In this document: in pieces, positions 14,813 to 22,375 of the stretch
Layout: each line of letters opens with the position of its first letter
How positions within the stretch are numbered: position 1 is the first letter of the stretch
The notes under the pieces: generated by a model
What the model saw: the letters and a program-made list of their open reading frames with translations, nothing else
Database searches by the model: none
Told to the model about the DNA's origin: nothing
Assembly (NCBI GenBank): GCA_018712985.1
Contig: DVGA01000036.1
Span: forward strand, 1 to 32,189
Direction of reading: 5' to 3'
Length of the DNA: 32,189 bases
Origin: Candidatus Scatomorpha intestinavium
Lineage (GTDB): Bacteria > Bacillota > Clostridia > Oscillospirales > Oscillospiraceae
Position numbers and translations under genes: made by a program

Positions 14813-15703
14813 TCAGCCGCCGACCGCGCTTAGGAAGTCGGCCGCGCTGCCCTCGGCCGTATAGGCCTCGCCTTCACAAAGGCAGGCGAGCCCGCCTCCG
14901 ACGATAAAGACCTCGACGACGATCTCGCCCTCGTCCGAGCTGAAATTGACGCTGTATCCGTCCACGTCCGGCTCGGCCCCGCCGTACGGCCCGGCGTACT
15001 TGAGGATCGAAGCGAGCTCCGGCGCTTCTCCGGCGTCCAGAGAGCTCATGAGCTCCCCGTCCTCATATACCTCCGCCGCCGTGACCTCGGAAGCGCGCAG
15101 GCAGGGCCTCGACGTGTTCATCGCATCGGTTTCGCCGCCCCCGGACGCTTCATCACCGGTCTCAAAGAGCGCGCTCTCCGGCCCGACGGCGTCCTCCTCA
15201 GGCAGGGCGTTATTGACCTCCGGCAGCGCGTCGCTGCCGGCCGCCGGGGCATCTTCCGCGGCTTCAGCCTCCCTGTCGGAGATTTCGCCGGAGCCCTCGC
15301 CCGCTTCGCCCATCATTCCGAAGGCCGCAGGGCTGGAGCCCTCCGAAGGCGCGGCGGCCCGCCCGCCCAGGTGAGGGGCCGCCGCCGCGGCGGCTATCAC
15401 GAGCGCGAGACAGGCGGCCAGGGCAATTATGCGCGATGTGCGGAATTTTTTAGGTTTCTGCTGTCCCGCCGTGGGCATCGGGGAGACGTTAAGGTCTTTT
15501 ATGGCGCTCATCACGTCCGCCTTCAGGGAGGCGGGTGCCTCCTCAGCAGAAAGTGAAAGGGAGATGGCGTTGAACGCGTCATAGACTCTGCGGCACTCCC
15601 TGCATTGCCCGATATGGCGGAGCAGCCCGGTCTTCTGAGGCTCCGACAGCTCCCCGTCTATCAGCAGGCTTATCTCGCGCTGGTATTCGCCGCAGTCTTT
15701 CAC
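14813..15703 (-). CDS. Zinc-finger (zf-HC2) anti-sigma factor
   Basis: A 296-residue transmembrane regulator. The cytoplasmic N-terminus has the anti-sigma zinc motif H30-x3-C34-x2-C37, a single membrane span lies at about 91-109, and the outer part contains a long acidic, Ala/Ser/Gly-rich linker followed by a compact domain at about 205-296. It should hold the co-encoded ECF sigma factor inactive until a surface signal arrives. The start is GTG at 15703, overlapping the sigma gene stop (GTGA), with GGGAGG upstream; longer frames run across the sigma gene and are not real. The outer domain resembles the small lipoprotein at 8731-9138. Confidence 0.9.
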   Translation of the reverse strand: MKDCGEYQREISLLIDGELSEPQKTGLLRHIGQCRECRRVYDAFNAISLSLSAEEAPASLKADVMSAIKDLNVSPMPTAGQQKPKKFRTSRIIALAACLALVIAAAAAAPHLGGRAAAPSEGSSPAAFGMMGEAGEGSGEISDREAEAAEDAPAAGSDALPEVNNALPEEDAVGPESALFETGDEASGGGETDAMNTSRPCLRASEVTAAEVYEDGELMSSLDAGEAPELASILKYAGPYGGAEPDVDGYSVNFSSDEGEIVVEVFIVGGGLACLCEGEAYTAEGSAADFLSAVGG

Positions 15704-16329
15704 GTGTCCACACCTCCCTTTCGCCCTTGTGACGCAAGCCCGTCGGGAATGTTCCCGTCCCTGACCAAAAATTCCGTGAGCTTTTTTCTGGCACGGAAAA
15801 TTCGGGACTTGACCGTCCCCTCCTCGAGCTGAAGCGCCTCGCCGATTTCGGCGTAGCTCAGCCCGTCTATCTCCCGCAGCAGGAGTATGCTGCGGAATTC
15901 GGGGCTCAGCGCGTCCAGCCCGCGGCGGACGGCGCCGCGCAGCTCCGCGCGGTCGAGCCCTGCCTCGGGCGAAAAGCGGTCGTCGGGGATCTCCATCTCC
16001 CCGCCCTCGGCCTCGTCGCTGTCGTATGTAAGCGAAACCGTCTGCCGCCTTGAGCGGCTGCGGAGGAAGTCTATGCAGATGTTGCTCGTCAGGCGGTAGA
16101 GCCATACGGAGAACTTGCTGTCCCCCCGGAAGCCGGCCAGCGAGGTGTACGCCCGTATAAAGGCCTCCTGCGCGAGGTCGTGTGCGTCCTCCTCGTTGCC
16201 CACCATGCGCAGAGCAAGGCTGAAGACCCGGTTCTGGTGCTCCGCCACAAGCTCGCCGAAGGCGTCCGTGTCCCCGGAGCGGACTTTTTCAATTATTTCA
16301 AGCTCCTCGTCCCTCGTCACAAGCCTCAC
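15700..16329 (-). CDS. ECF-type RNA polymerase sigma factor
   Basis: A 209-residue sigma-70 family protein of the RpoE/SigW type. Region 2 spans about 25-95 (DLAQEAFIRAY and FSVWLYRLTSNICIDFLR for -10 recognition and melting), an acidic linker follows, and region 4 at about 135-185 ends with the helix-turn-helix SYAEIGEALQLEEGTVKSRIFRARKKL region. The start is GTG at 16329 with AGGAA upstream. It lies 18 bases after dus and overlaps its anti-sigma gene by four bases. It directs transcription of an unknown, probably cell-envelope stress, regulon. No ECF-type autoregulated promoter was recognised upstream. Confidence 0.93.
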   Translation of the reverse strand: MRLVTRDEELEIIEKVRSGDTDAFGELVAEHQNRVFSLALRMVGNEEDAHDLAQEAFIRAYTSLAGFRGDSKFSVWLYRLTSNICIDFLRSRSRRQTVSLTYDSDEAEGGEMEIPDDRFSPEAGLDRAELRGAVRRGLDALSPEFRSILLLREIDGLSYAEIGEALQLEEGTVKSRIFRARKKLTEFLVRDGNIPDGLASQGRKGGVDT

Positions 16330-16347
16330 CGCCGTTCCTGATTCTGT

Positions 16348-17325
16348 CTATCCTGCGAGCTCCCGCTTTATCCTTGAGAGCTCCTTTTCGATCTCCGCGA
16401 GCGTGCTCACCTGCGTCAGCGCGCGCTTATACTCCGCGGAGTGCGGCACGCCGTGCAGGTACCACGGCAGATGCCCCCGCGCCTCTATGCAGGCGAGGCG
16501 CTCGCCCTTGTACTCCGCCGCCTCGCGCACCGTGCGCAGCGCGCTGTCCAGCCGCTCGCCGAGCGCGGGCCGCTCCGGGGGCGTGGCGTGCGCTATCGCC
16601 GCGTTCGCCGCCGCGAAAATCCACGGGGCGCCGAACGCGCCGCGCCCTATCATGCACAGATCCGCGCCCGTGTAGCGCAGTATGTGCTCCGCGCCCTCCC
16701 CGGAGGCCACGTCGCCGTTGGCGATCACGGGTATTGACACGGCCCGCTTCACGTCCCGTATTATGTCCCAGTCCGCGCGCCCGGCGTACATCTGCACGCG
16801 CGTCCGCCCGTGCACGGCCACCGCGGCGGCCCCGCTGCGCTCGCACATTGCCGCGAACTCCACGGCGTTCACCTCGCCGCCGTCCCAGCCCTTGCGGAAT
16901 TTCACCGTCACCGGCACGCCGGCCGCCTCCGCCACGGCGGAGACGATCTCCGCGGCCAGCGAGGGCGAGCGCATCAGCGCGCTGCCATCCCCGCTCCTGA
17001 CTATTTTTCCCACGGGGCAGCCCATGTTTATGTCTATTATGTCCGCGCGGGAGATTTCAACGGCCCTCCTCGCGCCCTCGGCCATCACCTCGGGCTCGTG
17101 CCCGAAAATCTGCGCGGCCACGGGCCGGCCGTCCCGCTCCGGGACGTACAGCAGCGCCGCGGTCTTTTTGTCCTCGTAGCAGAGGGCCTTGGCGCTGACC
17201 ATCTCCGTGTATACGAGCGCCGCGCCCTGCCGCAGGCACTCGGCGCGGAAGGCCGCGTCCGTCACGCCCGCCATCGGCGCGAGCACGGCCCGGCCCGAAA
17301 GGCGGACGCCGCCTATGCTCACCAT
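16348..17325 (-). CDS. dusB: tRNA-dihydrouridine synthase (DusB-like)
   Basis: A 325-residue FMN-dependent enzyme that reduces uridines in the tRNA D-loop. It shows APMAGVTD near the N-terminus, NMGCP with the catalytic C103, HGRTR for FMN and substrate binding, NGDV, and IGRGAFGAPW for FMN phosphate binding. Length and motifs fit the family. The ATG at 17325 overlaps the exonuclease stop by seven bases; a GTG one codon later is possible. It is part of the trmB-xth-dus-sigma-anti-sigma run. Confidence 0.95.
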   Translation of the reverse strand: MVSIGGVRLSGRAVLAPMAGVTDAAFRAECLRQGAALVYTEMVSAKALCYEDKKTAALLYVPERDGRPVAAQIFGHEPEVMAEGARRAVEISRADIIDINMGCPVGKIVRSGDGSALMRSPSLAAEIVSAVAEAAGVPVTVKFRKGWDGGEVNAVEFAAMCERSGAAAVAVHGRTRVQMYAGRADWDIIRDVKRAVSIPVIANGDVASGEGAEHILRYTGADLCMIGRGAFGAPWIFAAANAAIAHATPPERPALGERLDSALRTVREAAEYKGERLACIEARGHLPWYLHGVPHSAEYKRALTQVSTLAEIEKELSRIKRELAG

Positions 17326-18074
17326 ACTATGTCCAGCCCCACGGGGCAGTGGTCGCTGCCCGTTATCTCCGGGCAGATGAACGCGCGCTGTATGTTCCCC
17401 GCCACGCGGTCGGAACAGAGGAAGTAGTCGATGCGCCAGCCCACGTTCCTCTCCCGCGAGTTTGCGCGGTAGCTCCACCAGGTATAGGCCCCCTCGAGGT
17501 CGGGATAGAGGTAGCGGAACGTGTCCGTGAACCCGGCGGCGAGCAGCTCGGTCATCTTGCCGCGCTCCTCGTCCGTGAAGCCGGGGTTGAAGTGGTTGGT
17601 CTTTGGGTTTTTCAGGTCTATCTCCTCGTGCGCCACATTCATGTCCCCCGTCGCGAGGACGGGCTTCTTCCTGTCCAGCGAGACGAGGTGCTCGCGGAAG
17701 GCGTCCTCCCACTCCATCCGGTAAGCGAGGCGCCTGAGCTCGTCCTGGGAGTTCGGCGTGTATACGCACACAAGGTAGAACTCGTCGAACTCGAGCGTTA
17801 TCACCCTGCCCTCGGAGTCGTGCTCCGGCAGCCCGAGGTTGTAGCTCACGCTTACCGGCTCCCGGCGGGTGAACACCGCCGTGCCGGAATAGCCCTTCCG
17901 CTCGGCGTAGCACCAGTACTGCTCATAGCCCGGCAGGTCCAGCGTGAGCTGCCCGGGCTGGAGCTTCGTCTCCTGAAGGCAGAAAACGTCCGCGTTCAGT
18001 CCCCAGAAGGCGTCCTCAAAGCCCTTTTTCATGGCGGCGCGCAGGCCGTTTACGTTCCAGGATATCAGCCGCAC
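17319..18074 (-). CDS. xth: Exodeoxyribonuclease III / AP endonuclease
   Basis: A 251-residue Mg2+-dependent DNA repair nuclease of the exonuclease III family, acting on abasic sites. Signature residues are visible: N7 (SWNVNG), E35 (LQETK), GDMN (D144, N146) and GSDHCP (D241, H242). The length is standard. Its start overlaps the end of trmB by ten bases and its stop overlaps the start of dus by seven. Confidence 0.96.
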   Translation of the reverse strand: MRLISWNVNGLRAAMKKGFEDAFWGLNADVFCLQETKLQPGQLTLDLPGYEQYWCYAERKGYSGTAVFTRREPVSVSYNLGLPEHDSEGRVITLEFDEFYLVCVYTPNSQDELRRLAYRMEWEDAFREHLVSLDRKKPVLATGDMNVAHEEIDLKNPKTNHFNPGFTDEERGKMTELLAAGFTDTFRYLYPDLEGAYTWWSYRANSRERNVGWRIDYFLCSDRVAGNIQRAFICPEITGSDHCPVGLDIVW

Positions 18075-18718
18075 AGCGTGTTCTCCCCCTTCACCGCCAC
18101 AAGGCGGTTTATTTTCACGCCCTGGGCGTGGAATTTGGCCTCATAGTCCGTCATCACGCCCACGGGCCCGTTTCCGTGCAGGTCGCGCGTGACCTCGCGC
18201 AGCTCCCATCCCCCGGCGGCAAGCTGCTCCACGCTCCACTCAAAGAGCGGCGAGTTGTCCGTCTTGAACCATATCTCCCCGCCCGGGGCGAGCGCCGCGG
18301 CGCACAGCCGCTGGAAGGAAGGCGCGGTGAGCCGGCGCTTGAACTGCTTTTTCTTCGGCCATGGATCCGGGAAATTTATGTATATGCGCGACACCTCTCC
18401 CGGCGCGAAGAATTCGCCGAGCTGCGCCGCGTCCCTGTCGAGGAAGCGCACGTTGCCGAGAGAGGCGGCGCAGACGCGCTCCATTGCCACGACCATCGCG
18501 TCCGGCACCTTTTCGATCGCAGCGAAGAGGACCGAGGGGTTCGCCTCCGCCATCCCGGCGGTGAAGCGCCCCTTTCCGCAGCCGAGCTCCACATGCAGCT
18601 CGGAAAACCCGGGGAAATCGCCGAGCCAGCGCCCGCGGTGCGCCTCCGGCGCCGTTTCGAGTACGGCGGCACAGCGCTCCATGCGCGGCAGCAGGTTTGG
18701 CTTTTTTCTCATTCTCAC
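18065..18718 (-). CDS. trmB: tRNA (guanine-N7)-methyltransferase TrmB
   Basis: A SAM-dependent enzyme that makes m7G46 in tRNA, about 217 residues. Motif I is VELGCGKG, and NFPDPWPKKK is the family signature; TDNSPLFEWS follows. Start choice: GTG at 18718 gives an N-terminus (VRMRKKP) that matches the MRMRxKP start of other Firmicutes TrmB and has GGGAGGG 12 bases upstream. GTG at 18727 and ATG at 18712 are alternatives. A longer start at 18769 would lie upstream of the predicted transcription start. It is the first gene of the operon that runs to the anti-sigma factor. Confidence 0.94.
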   Translation of the reverse strand: MRMRKKPNLLPRMERCAAVLETAPEAHRGRWLGDFPGFSELHVELGCGKGRFTAGMAEANPSVLFAAIEKVPDAMVVAMERVCAASLGNVRFLDRDAAQLGEFFAPGEVSRIYINFPDPWPKKKQFKRRLTAPSFQRLCAAALAPGGEIWFKTDNSPLFEWSVEQLAAGGWELREVTRDLHGNGPVGVMTDYEAKFHAQGVKINRLVAVKGENTLCG

Positions 18719-18740
18719 ATTTTTCACGCTCCCTCCCGTG

Positions 18741-18769
18741 ATGATAACACATATCGGGAAAAACATCAA
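18741..18769 (-). promoter_or_regulatory. Promoter of trmB operon
   Basis: On the minus strand TTGATG (18769-18764), 17 bases, TATCAT (18746-18741), with an extended -10 TG (TGTTATCAT). It is divergent from the tRNA promoter. The predicted transcription start falls within or just before the ribosome-binding site, so the leader is very short. Confidence 0.55.
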
Positions 18770-18780
18770 TGAAGAAAAGC

Positions 18781-18809
18781 TTGCATAATAATTTGCCGTA
18801 TAGTATAAT
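18781..18809 (+). promoter_or_regulatory. tRNA-Pro promoter
   Basis: TTGCAT (18781-18786), a 17-base spacer and a perfect TATAAT (18804-18809), 23 bases before the mature 5' end of the tRNA. Confidence 0.75.
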
Positions 18810-18832
18810 AAATTTCCTCAAATCAGGCAAAT

Positions 18833-18908
18833 CCGGGTGTTGCGCAGTTGGTAGCGCGCCAGCTTTGGGAGCTGGAGGCCGCGAGTTCGAGTCTCGCCAC
18901 TCGGACCA
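18833..18908 (+). tRNA. tRNA-Pro (anticodon UGG)
   Basis: A 76-nt cloverleaf folds fully: acceptor CCGGGTG with CACTCGG (one G-U), D arm GCGC/GCGC with GGT in the loop, anticodon stem CCAGC/GCTGG, loop TTTGGGA with TGG at 18866-18868, a five-base variable loop, T arm GCGAG/CTCGC with TTCGAGT, discriminator A and an encoded CCA. It reads CCN proline codons. Confidence 0.97.
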
Positions 18909-18947
18909 CGTCGGAGCAAAGTTCACTTTGCTCCGACGTTCTTTTTT
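18908..18947 (+). terminator. tRNA-Pro terminator
   Basis: A perfect 14-bp stem (18908-18921 with 18926-18939), TTCA loop and a T-rich tail to 18947, beginning right at the encoded CCA end. A second imperfect hairpin (18937-18949 with 18955-18968) uses that T-run as one arm. Confidence 0.85.
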
Positions 18948-19169
18948 GCGTTCAGCAAAAAAAGAACGCCATCCGCCCGCTCCTTTGCTCCTCCTTTCCA
19001 AACCGAACCCGCGCGGGCTTCGATTCGGTTTTTCTTTCTGAGAGTCCAAAATGCTTTAACAGCACTCCGGCCAAGCCGGAACCGGCCTCCGTCCGGGGAT
19101 TTGACGGCGCGCCTGTGCCGACGGCCAGAAGGCCGGAGTACGCGGCGCCGCGTCAGGCACCCCGCCTCT
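18948..19169. repeat. Hairpin-rich gap between convergent genes
   Basis: No gene is seen. It holds AAACCGAA (19000-19007) with TTCGGTTT (19024-19031), the motif TTTCTTTCTGAGAG also seen near position 78, ACTCCGGCC (19064-19072) with GGCCGGAGT (19131-19139), and a 14-bp palindrome at 19140-19153. None is a clear terminator for the MerR gene. Confidence 0.55.
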
Positions 19170-19967
19170 TTACTCAACCGGCAGCGCGAGCCTGGTCACA
19201 TAGTTGTCTTCCGGGATGCTCAGTGAAGTGTAAGGCGCTACGAGTCCGAGCAGGCGCACTGGGCCGGCAGGGCTGAGGCCTATCTCGCGTATTTTCCGTC
19301 CAAAGGCGTTGAACACCTCCGCGCGCCGCTCATAGCTGCCGTGATACAGGCAGGAAAACACTCTGCACGCGGGATATACGGCCGCATCCTCCGGGGCGTG
19401 CGCGGGGTCGAGCGGTATGCAGCAGGTTATGCCGACCTCGGCGTTTGGAACAAACTCACCGCGTATGAAATCGTCCCGTTCATTGACGAGAAACAGAGGT
19501 TCTGAGGCAAGCAGGCGATAGCCCCGTCCAACCGCCTCGTGGTACAGACCGTACATGGCCCGGTAGCTGTCCTCCACAGTGGAGCCCCGGAACCGTCTCG
19601 CAAAGCAGACATACTCGGGCAGGTCCATATACTCAAAGCGCATCGTCTCACCGCCCTTGACCCGCAGCCTTATCTCCTCGCACGCCCGCTGCAGCATTTG
19701 CAGCCGGGCGTCTGTCCTGGCGAGCAGCTCGGCCGATGTGCCGTTCGTGCGGTAATAGAGCAAAATGTCGTCATAGCTGAGCCCCATGCCGAGGAAGAGC
19801 TGCACCTGCATTACCCAGCTGACGTTGTTGTTGTCGTAATAGCGGTAGCCGCTGCTTTCGTCCACATATGCCGGCCTGAGAAGCCCACGGCTCTCAAGCC
19901 TGAGTATGGTTGCGCGCGAGACCCCACAGCTCCGGCTCACTTCGCTTATCGTAAAAAGGTCTTTCAT
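19170..19967 (-). CDS. MerR-family transcriptional regulator with C-terminal effector domain
   Basis: A 265-residue protein. The N-terminal MerR helix-turn-helix (FTISEVSRSCGVSRATILRLE) and wing (SSGYRYYD) span about 1-70. A coiled-coil dimerisation helix follows at about 80-110, then a GyrI-like effector domain, as in multidrug-sensing BmrR-type proteins. The start is ATG 19967 with AGGAG seven bases upstream. It is divergent from the diguanylate cyclase gene at 20136. The promoter (TTGACT-16-TATAAT) has a perfect palindrome at its transcription start. Ligand unknown. Confidence 0.9.
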   Translation of the reverse strand: MKDLFTISEVSRSCGVSRATILRLESRGLLRPAYVDESSGYRYYDNNNVSWVMQVQLFLGMGLSYDDILLYYRTNGTSAELLARTDARLQMLQRACEEIRLRVKGGETMRFEYMDLPEYVCFARRFRGSTVEDSYRAMYGLYHEAVGRGYRLLASEPLFLVNERDDFIRGEFVPNAEVGITCCIPLDPAHAPEDAAVYPACRVFSCLYHGSYERRAEVFNAFGRKIREIGLSPAGPVRLLGLVAPYTSLSIPEDNYVTRLALPVE

Positions 19968-19993
19968 CAATGTCTCCTTGCAGATGTTGACTC

Positions 19994-20007
19994 GTCCACG
20001 GGTGGAC
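19994..20007. promoter_or_regulatory. Palindromic operator candidate of the MerR gene
   Basis: A perfect inverted repeat GTCCAC-GG-GTGGAC lying directly at the predicted transcription start of the MerR gene, eight bases after its -10 box. A bound protein here would block transcription. MerR proteins usually bind between -35 and -10, so another regulator is possible. Confidence 0.5.
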
Positions 20008-20014
20008 ATGATAA

Positions 20015-20042
20015 ATTATATGTAGTAAATTTGAAAAGTCAA
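20015..20042 (-). promoter_or_regulatory. Promoter of MerR-family gene
   Basis: On the minus strand TTGACT (20042-20037), a 16-base spacer and a perfect TATAAT (20020-20015). Confidence 0.7.
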
Positions 20043-20068
20043 GCCACGAGAAAATCAGCTCTTCCGGC

Positions 20069-20097
20069 TTGTAATCATCTGACGGATACTGTAAAAT
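20069..20097 (+). promoter_or_regulatory. Promoter of diguanylate cyclase gene
   Basis: TTGTAA (20069-20074), a 17-base spacer, TAAAAT (20092-20097), about 40 bases before the ATG. It is divergent from the MerR promoter, with the -35 boxes 26 bases apart. Confidence 0.6.
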
Positions 20098-20135
20098 GTT
20101 AAAAATATGCATTATGAAGTTGGGAGGTGCGTACA

Positions 20136-21839
20136 ATGGGCGAAACAGCCGCCGAAGGCCGGCGGAGCCTTTTAGTCTTCGCGGCGCTCGCCGCGGTCAT
20201 ATTCCTGTTTTTCTGCGCCGCCGTGATATACGCGACGCCGCTGCGCGGCCTGGACAGCTCTTCCGCCCAGCGCATGGATACCGGCTGGAGCTATCTGAGC
20301 GGAGGAGAGTATTTGACCGCGCCCTCCCTGCCCTGCACGCTTGAAACCGGGGAGGACACGCTCGTCCTCCGCCACGCGCTCACCGCGCATGAGCTCCGCG
20401 CGGAGTATGTGCTCACTTTCCGCACGAGGTACAGCTCCATCCGCGTCTACGCGGACGGGGAGCTCATTTACGAGGCGGCGGAGGGCGCGGAGCACGCACT
20501 GAGCAGCATGTGGCACCACATCCCCATGTCCCAATGCGCGGGCTGCCGCGAACTCACGGTTGAGCTGCGCTCCTATGACGGCAGCGGCTCATTTGAAATC
20601 GGCAGCGTCCTGCTGGACAGCCCGGGCGCAATACGCTATACTCTGCTCAGGGACAGCGCCGCCCCTATCACGTTCAGCTCCGTCTGCCTGCTGCTCACGG
20701 TCGTGCTGCTCCTGGCCGCGCTGATCTCCGCGCGCTGGGGCAGCAGGACTCACCTGTCGCTCTTCGCCCTCTCGGCGTTCATGCTCCTCTCGGGAACGTG
20801 GATACTGCTCGACTCCAAGATAACAACGCTGAACGGCGGCAATTATGCGCTATCATATTTTCTCAGCTACGCCGCGTTCTATCTGCTCACCGTGCCGTAT
20901 CTCCTGTATGTCCGGCTGCAGCTTAACGACTTCCGCCGCGGCCTTACGGTGCTCATCTGGGCCTTCATAGCCAACGCCGCACTGTGCCTGGCGCTGCACA
21001 GGGCCGGAGTGGTACAGCTGCGGCAGACGGCCGTGGCCGTACATGCGCTCATAATACTCTCCCTGTCCGTCGTCACTCTCGCCTACTGGCGCAGCGTGGT
21101 CCGGCGGAGGGAAAAGCTGCTCCGCTTTTCCTTTGCCGGGGTTCTCGCCGTCTATGCCTGCGGCCTCGGCTCCATTGCGCTCTATCACCTCGGCCTGCTG
21201 CGCACGGCGAAAAGCGCGCCGCTCTATATTCTCGGCCTGTCGCTCCTGATCGCCGGGACGGTGGCCGACTCAGCCGCCTCATTCGGCCGCTTCTGGCGTC
21301 AGAAGGAGTCCTCCGACCGCTACCGCCGCCTCGCCGTGGAGGACAGCATGACCTCCCTCGGCAACAGGAACGCCTTCCAGCTGCACATGGCCGGCCTTCA
21401 GAGCCGCCAGCCGGAGCGGCTCGCCTTCGTGGCGTTCGACGTGGACGACCTCAAGCAGATAAACGACCGGCTCGGCCACCATGTCGGCGACCAGGCGATA
21501 TACACCGCCGCGCAGTGCATCCGCTCGGTGTTCGGCTCGATGGGCAGCTGCTTCCGCATCGGCGGGGATGAATTTGCCGTCATTGTCACGGGCCGGGCCG
21601 TCTCCCGGGTTCCCGATGCGCTGCCGCGCTTTGCTCACATGGTCGCCGCCCAGTGGGGCCCGCTCCCGGCCTCCACCGGCGTCTCCTACGGCTGGGCGTC
21701 GATAGATATAGGCCCCGACACACCGGTAACGGCAGAGCTCCTCTCCCGGCTGCAGGCCGAGGCGGACCAGTCGCTCTACCGCATGAAGCAGGAGCGCAAA
21801 GGCTGTGATGAGGGTGCAGGCAGCGCCGAGCGGGCCTGA
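20136..21839 (+). CDS. Membrane-bound diguanylate cyclase (GGDEF protein) with 7TM sensor region
   Basis: A 567-residue protein that should make cyclic di-GMP. Layout: a membrane segment at about 11-33, an extracytoplasmic beta-rich domain at about 45-165, about seven membrane helices at about 178-385, and a GGDEF domain at about 395-555. The catalytic motif GGDEF is intact at 476-480, with the metal-binding D435 in AFDVDDLK. The inhibitory I-site (RxxD upstream of GGDEF) is missing, so product feedback is probably absent. The sensor resembles the 7TMR-DISM layout. GGGAGG lies eight bases before ATG 20136. A GNAT gene follows 33 bases on. Confidence 0.9.
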   Translation: MGETAAEGRRSLLVFAALAAVIFLFFCAAVIYATPLRGLDSSSAQRMDTGWSYLSGGEYLTAPSLPCTLETGEDTLVLRHALTAHELRAEYVLTFRTRYSSIRVYADGELIYEAAEGAEHALSSMWHHIPMSQCAGCRELTVELRSYDGSGSFEIGSVLLDSPGAIRYTLLRDSAAPITFSSVCLLLTVVLLLAALISARWGSRTHLSLFALSAFMLLSGTWILLDSKITTLNGGNYALSYFLSYAAFYLLTVPYLLYVRLQLNDFRRGLTVLIWAFIANAALCLALHRAGVVQLRQTAVAVHALIILSLSVVTLAYWRSVVRRREKLLRFSFAGVLAVYACGLGSIALYHLGLLRTAKSAPLYILGLSLLIAGTVADSAASFGRFWRQKESSDRYRRLAVEDSMTSLGNRNAFQLHMAGLQSRQPERLAFVAFDVDDLKQINDRLGHHVGDQAIYTAAQCIRSVFGSMGSCFRIGGDEFAVIVTGRAVSRVPDALPRFAHMVAAQWGPLPASTGVSYGWASIDIGPDTPVTAELLSRLQAEADQSLYRMKQERKGCDEGAGSAERA

Positions 21840-21872
21840 GCGCCCCGATCCGGATTTTGGAGGTATACTTAA

Positions 21873-22325
21873 ATGGAAATATGCACGATTCGCTCCCGCG
21901 CGGAGCTCACCGCCCCGGCGGCGGAGTGGTTTGCGTCGAAATGGGGCATCCCTGCCGTGGAATACTCATCGAGCATGGCCGAGTGCGCCCTTTGCCGCTC
22001 CGCGGTGCCGCAGTGGTATCTGGCCATGGACGGCGGGAAAATCGCCGGCGGCTGCGGCGTGATAGAAAACGACTTCCACGACCGCCGCGACCTTGCGCCG
22101 AACCTGTGCGCGCTGTACGTCGAGCCGGAATACCGCGGCCGCGGCCTGGCGGGGGAGCTGCTCTCCTTCGCGGCGCGGGACATGGCCGCTTTGGGGACAG
22201 GCACGCTGTACCTCATCACGGAGCACGACTCCTTCTATGAGCGCTACGGCTGGGAATATCTCTGCACCGCCCGCCCGGAGGACGGAGGCGGGCCGCTCAG
22301 GCTCTATGTCCTGAAAACGCCGTAA
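21873..22325 (+). CDS. GNAT-family N-acetyltransferase
   Basis: A 150-residue protein with the acetyl-CoA pyrophosphate-binding loop RGRGLAG (88-94) after LYVEPEYRG, and FYERYGWEYL, typical of the fold's later strands. Compact single-domain GNAT of unknown substrate. GGAGG precedes the ATG by nine bases. It probably shares a transcript with the diguanylate cyclase, and a strong terminator follows it. Confidence 0.9.
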   Translation: MEICTIRSRAELTAPAAEWFASKWGIPAVEYSSSMAECALCRSAVPQWYLAMDGGKIAGGCGVIENDFHDRRDLAPNLCALYVEPEYRGRGLAGELLSFAARDMAALGTGTLYLITEHDSFYERYGWEYLCTARPEDGGGPLRLYVLKTP

Positions 22326-22333
22326 TAAAAATT

Positions 22334-22366
22334 AAACGTGCCGGATTTACCTCCGGCACGTTTTTT
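22334..22366. terminator. Bidirectional terminator between convergent genes
   Basis: A perfect 12-bp stem (AAACGTGCCGGA 22334-22345 with 22352-22363) with a T-run to 22366 on the plus strand, and T-rich sequence on the minus strand as well. It ends both the GNAT transcript and the RidA-ended operon. Confidence 0.9.
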
Positions 22367-22375
22367 ATTCGCCCC

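Noticed and set aside
18719-18769. Longer N-terminus for TrmB starting at 18769
   Set aside because: It lies upstream of the predicted transcription start and the GGGAGGG site, and homologues begin near VRMRKKP.
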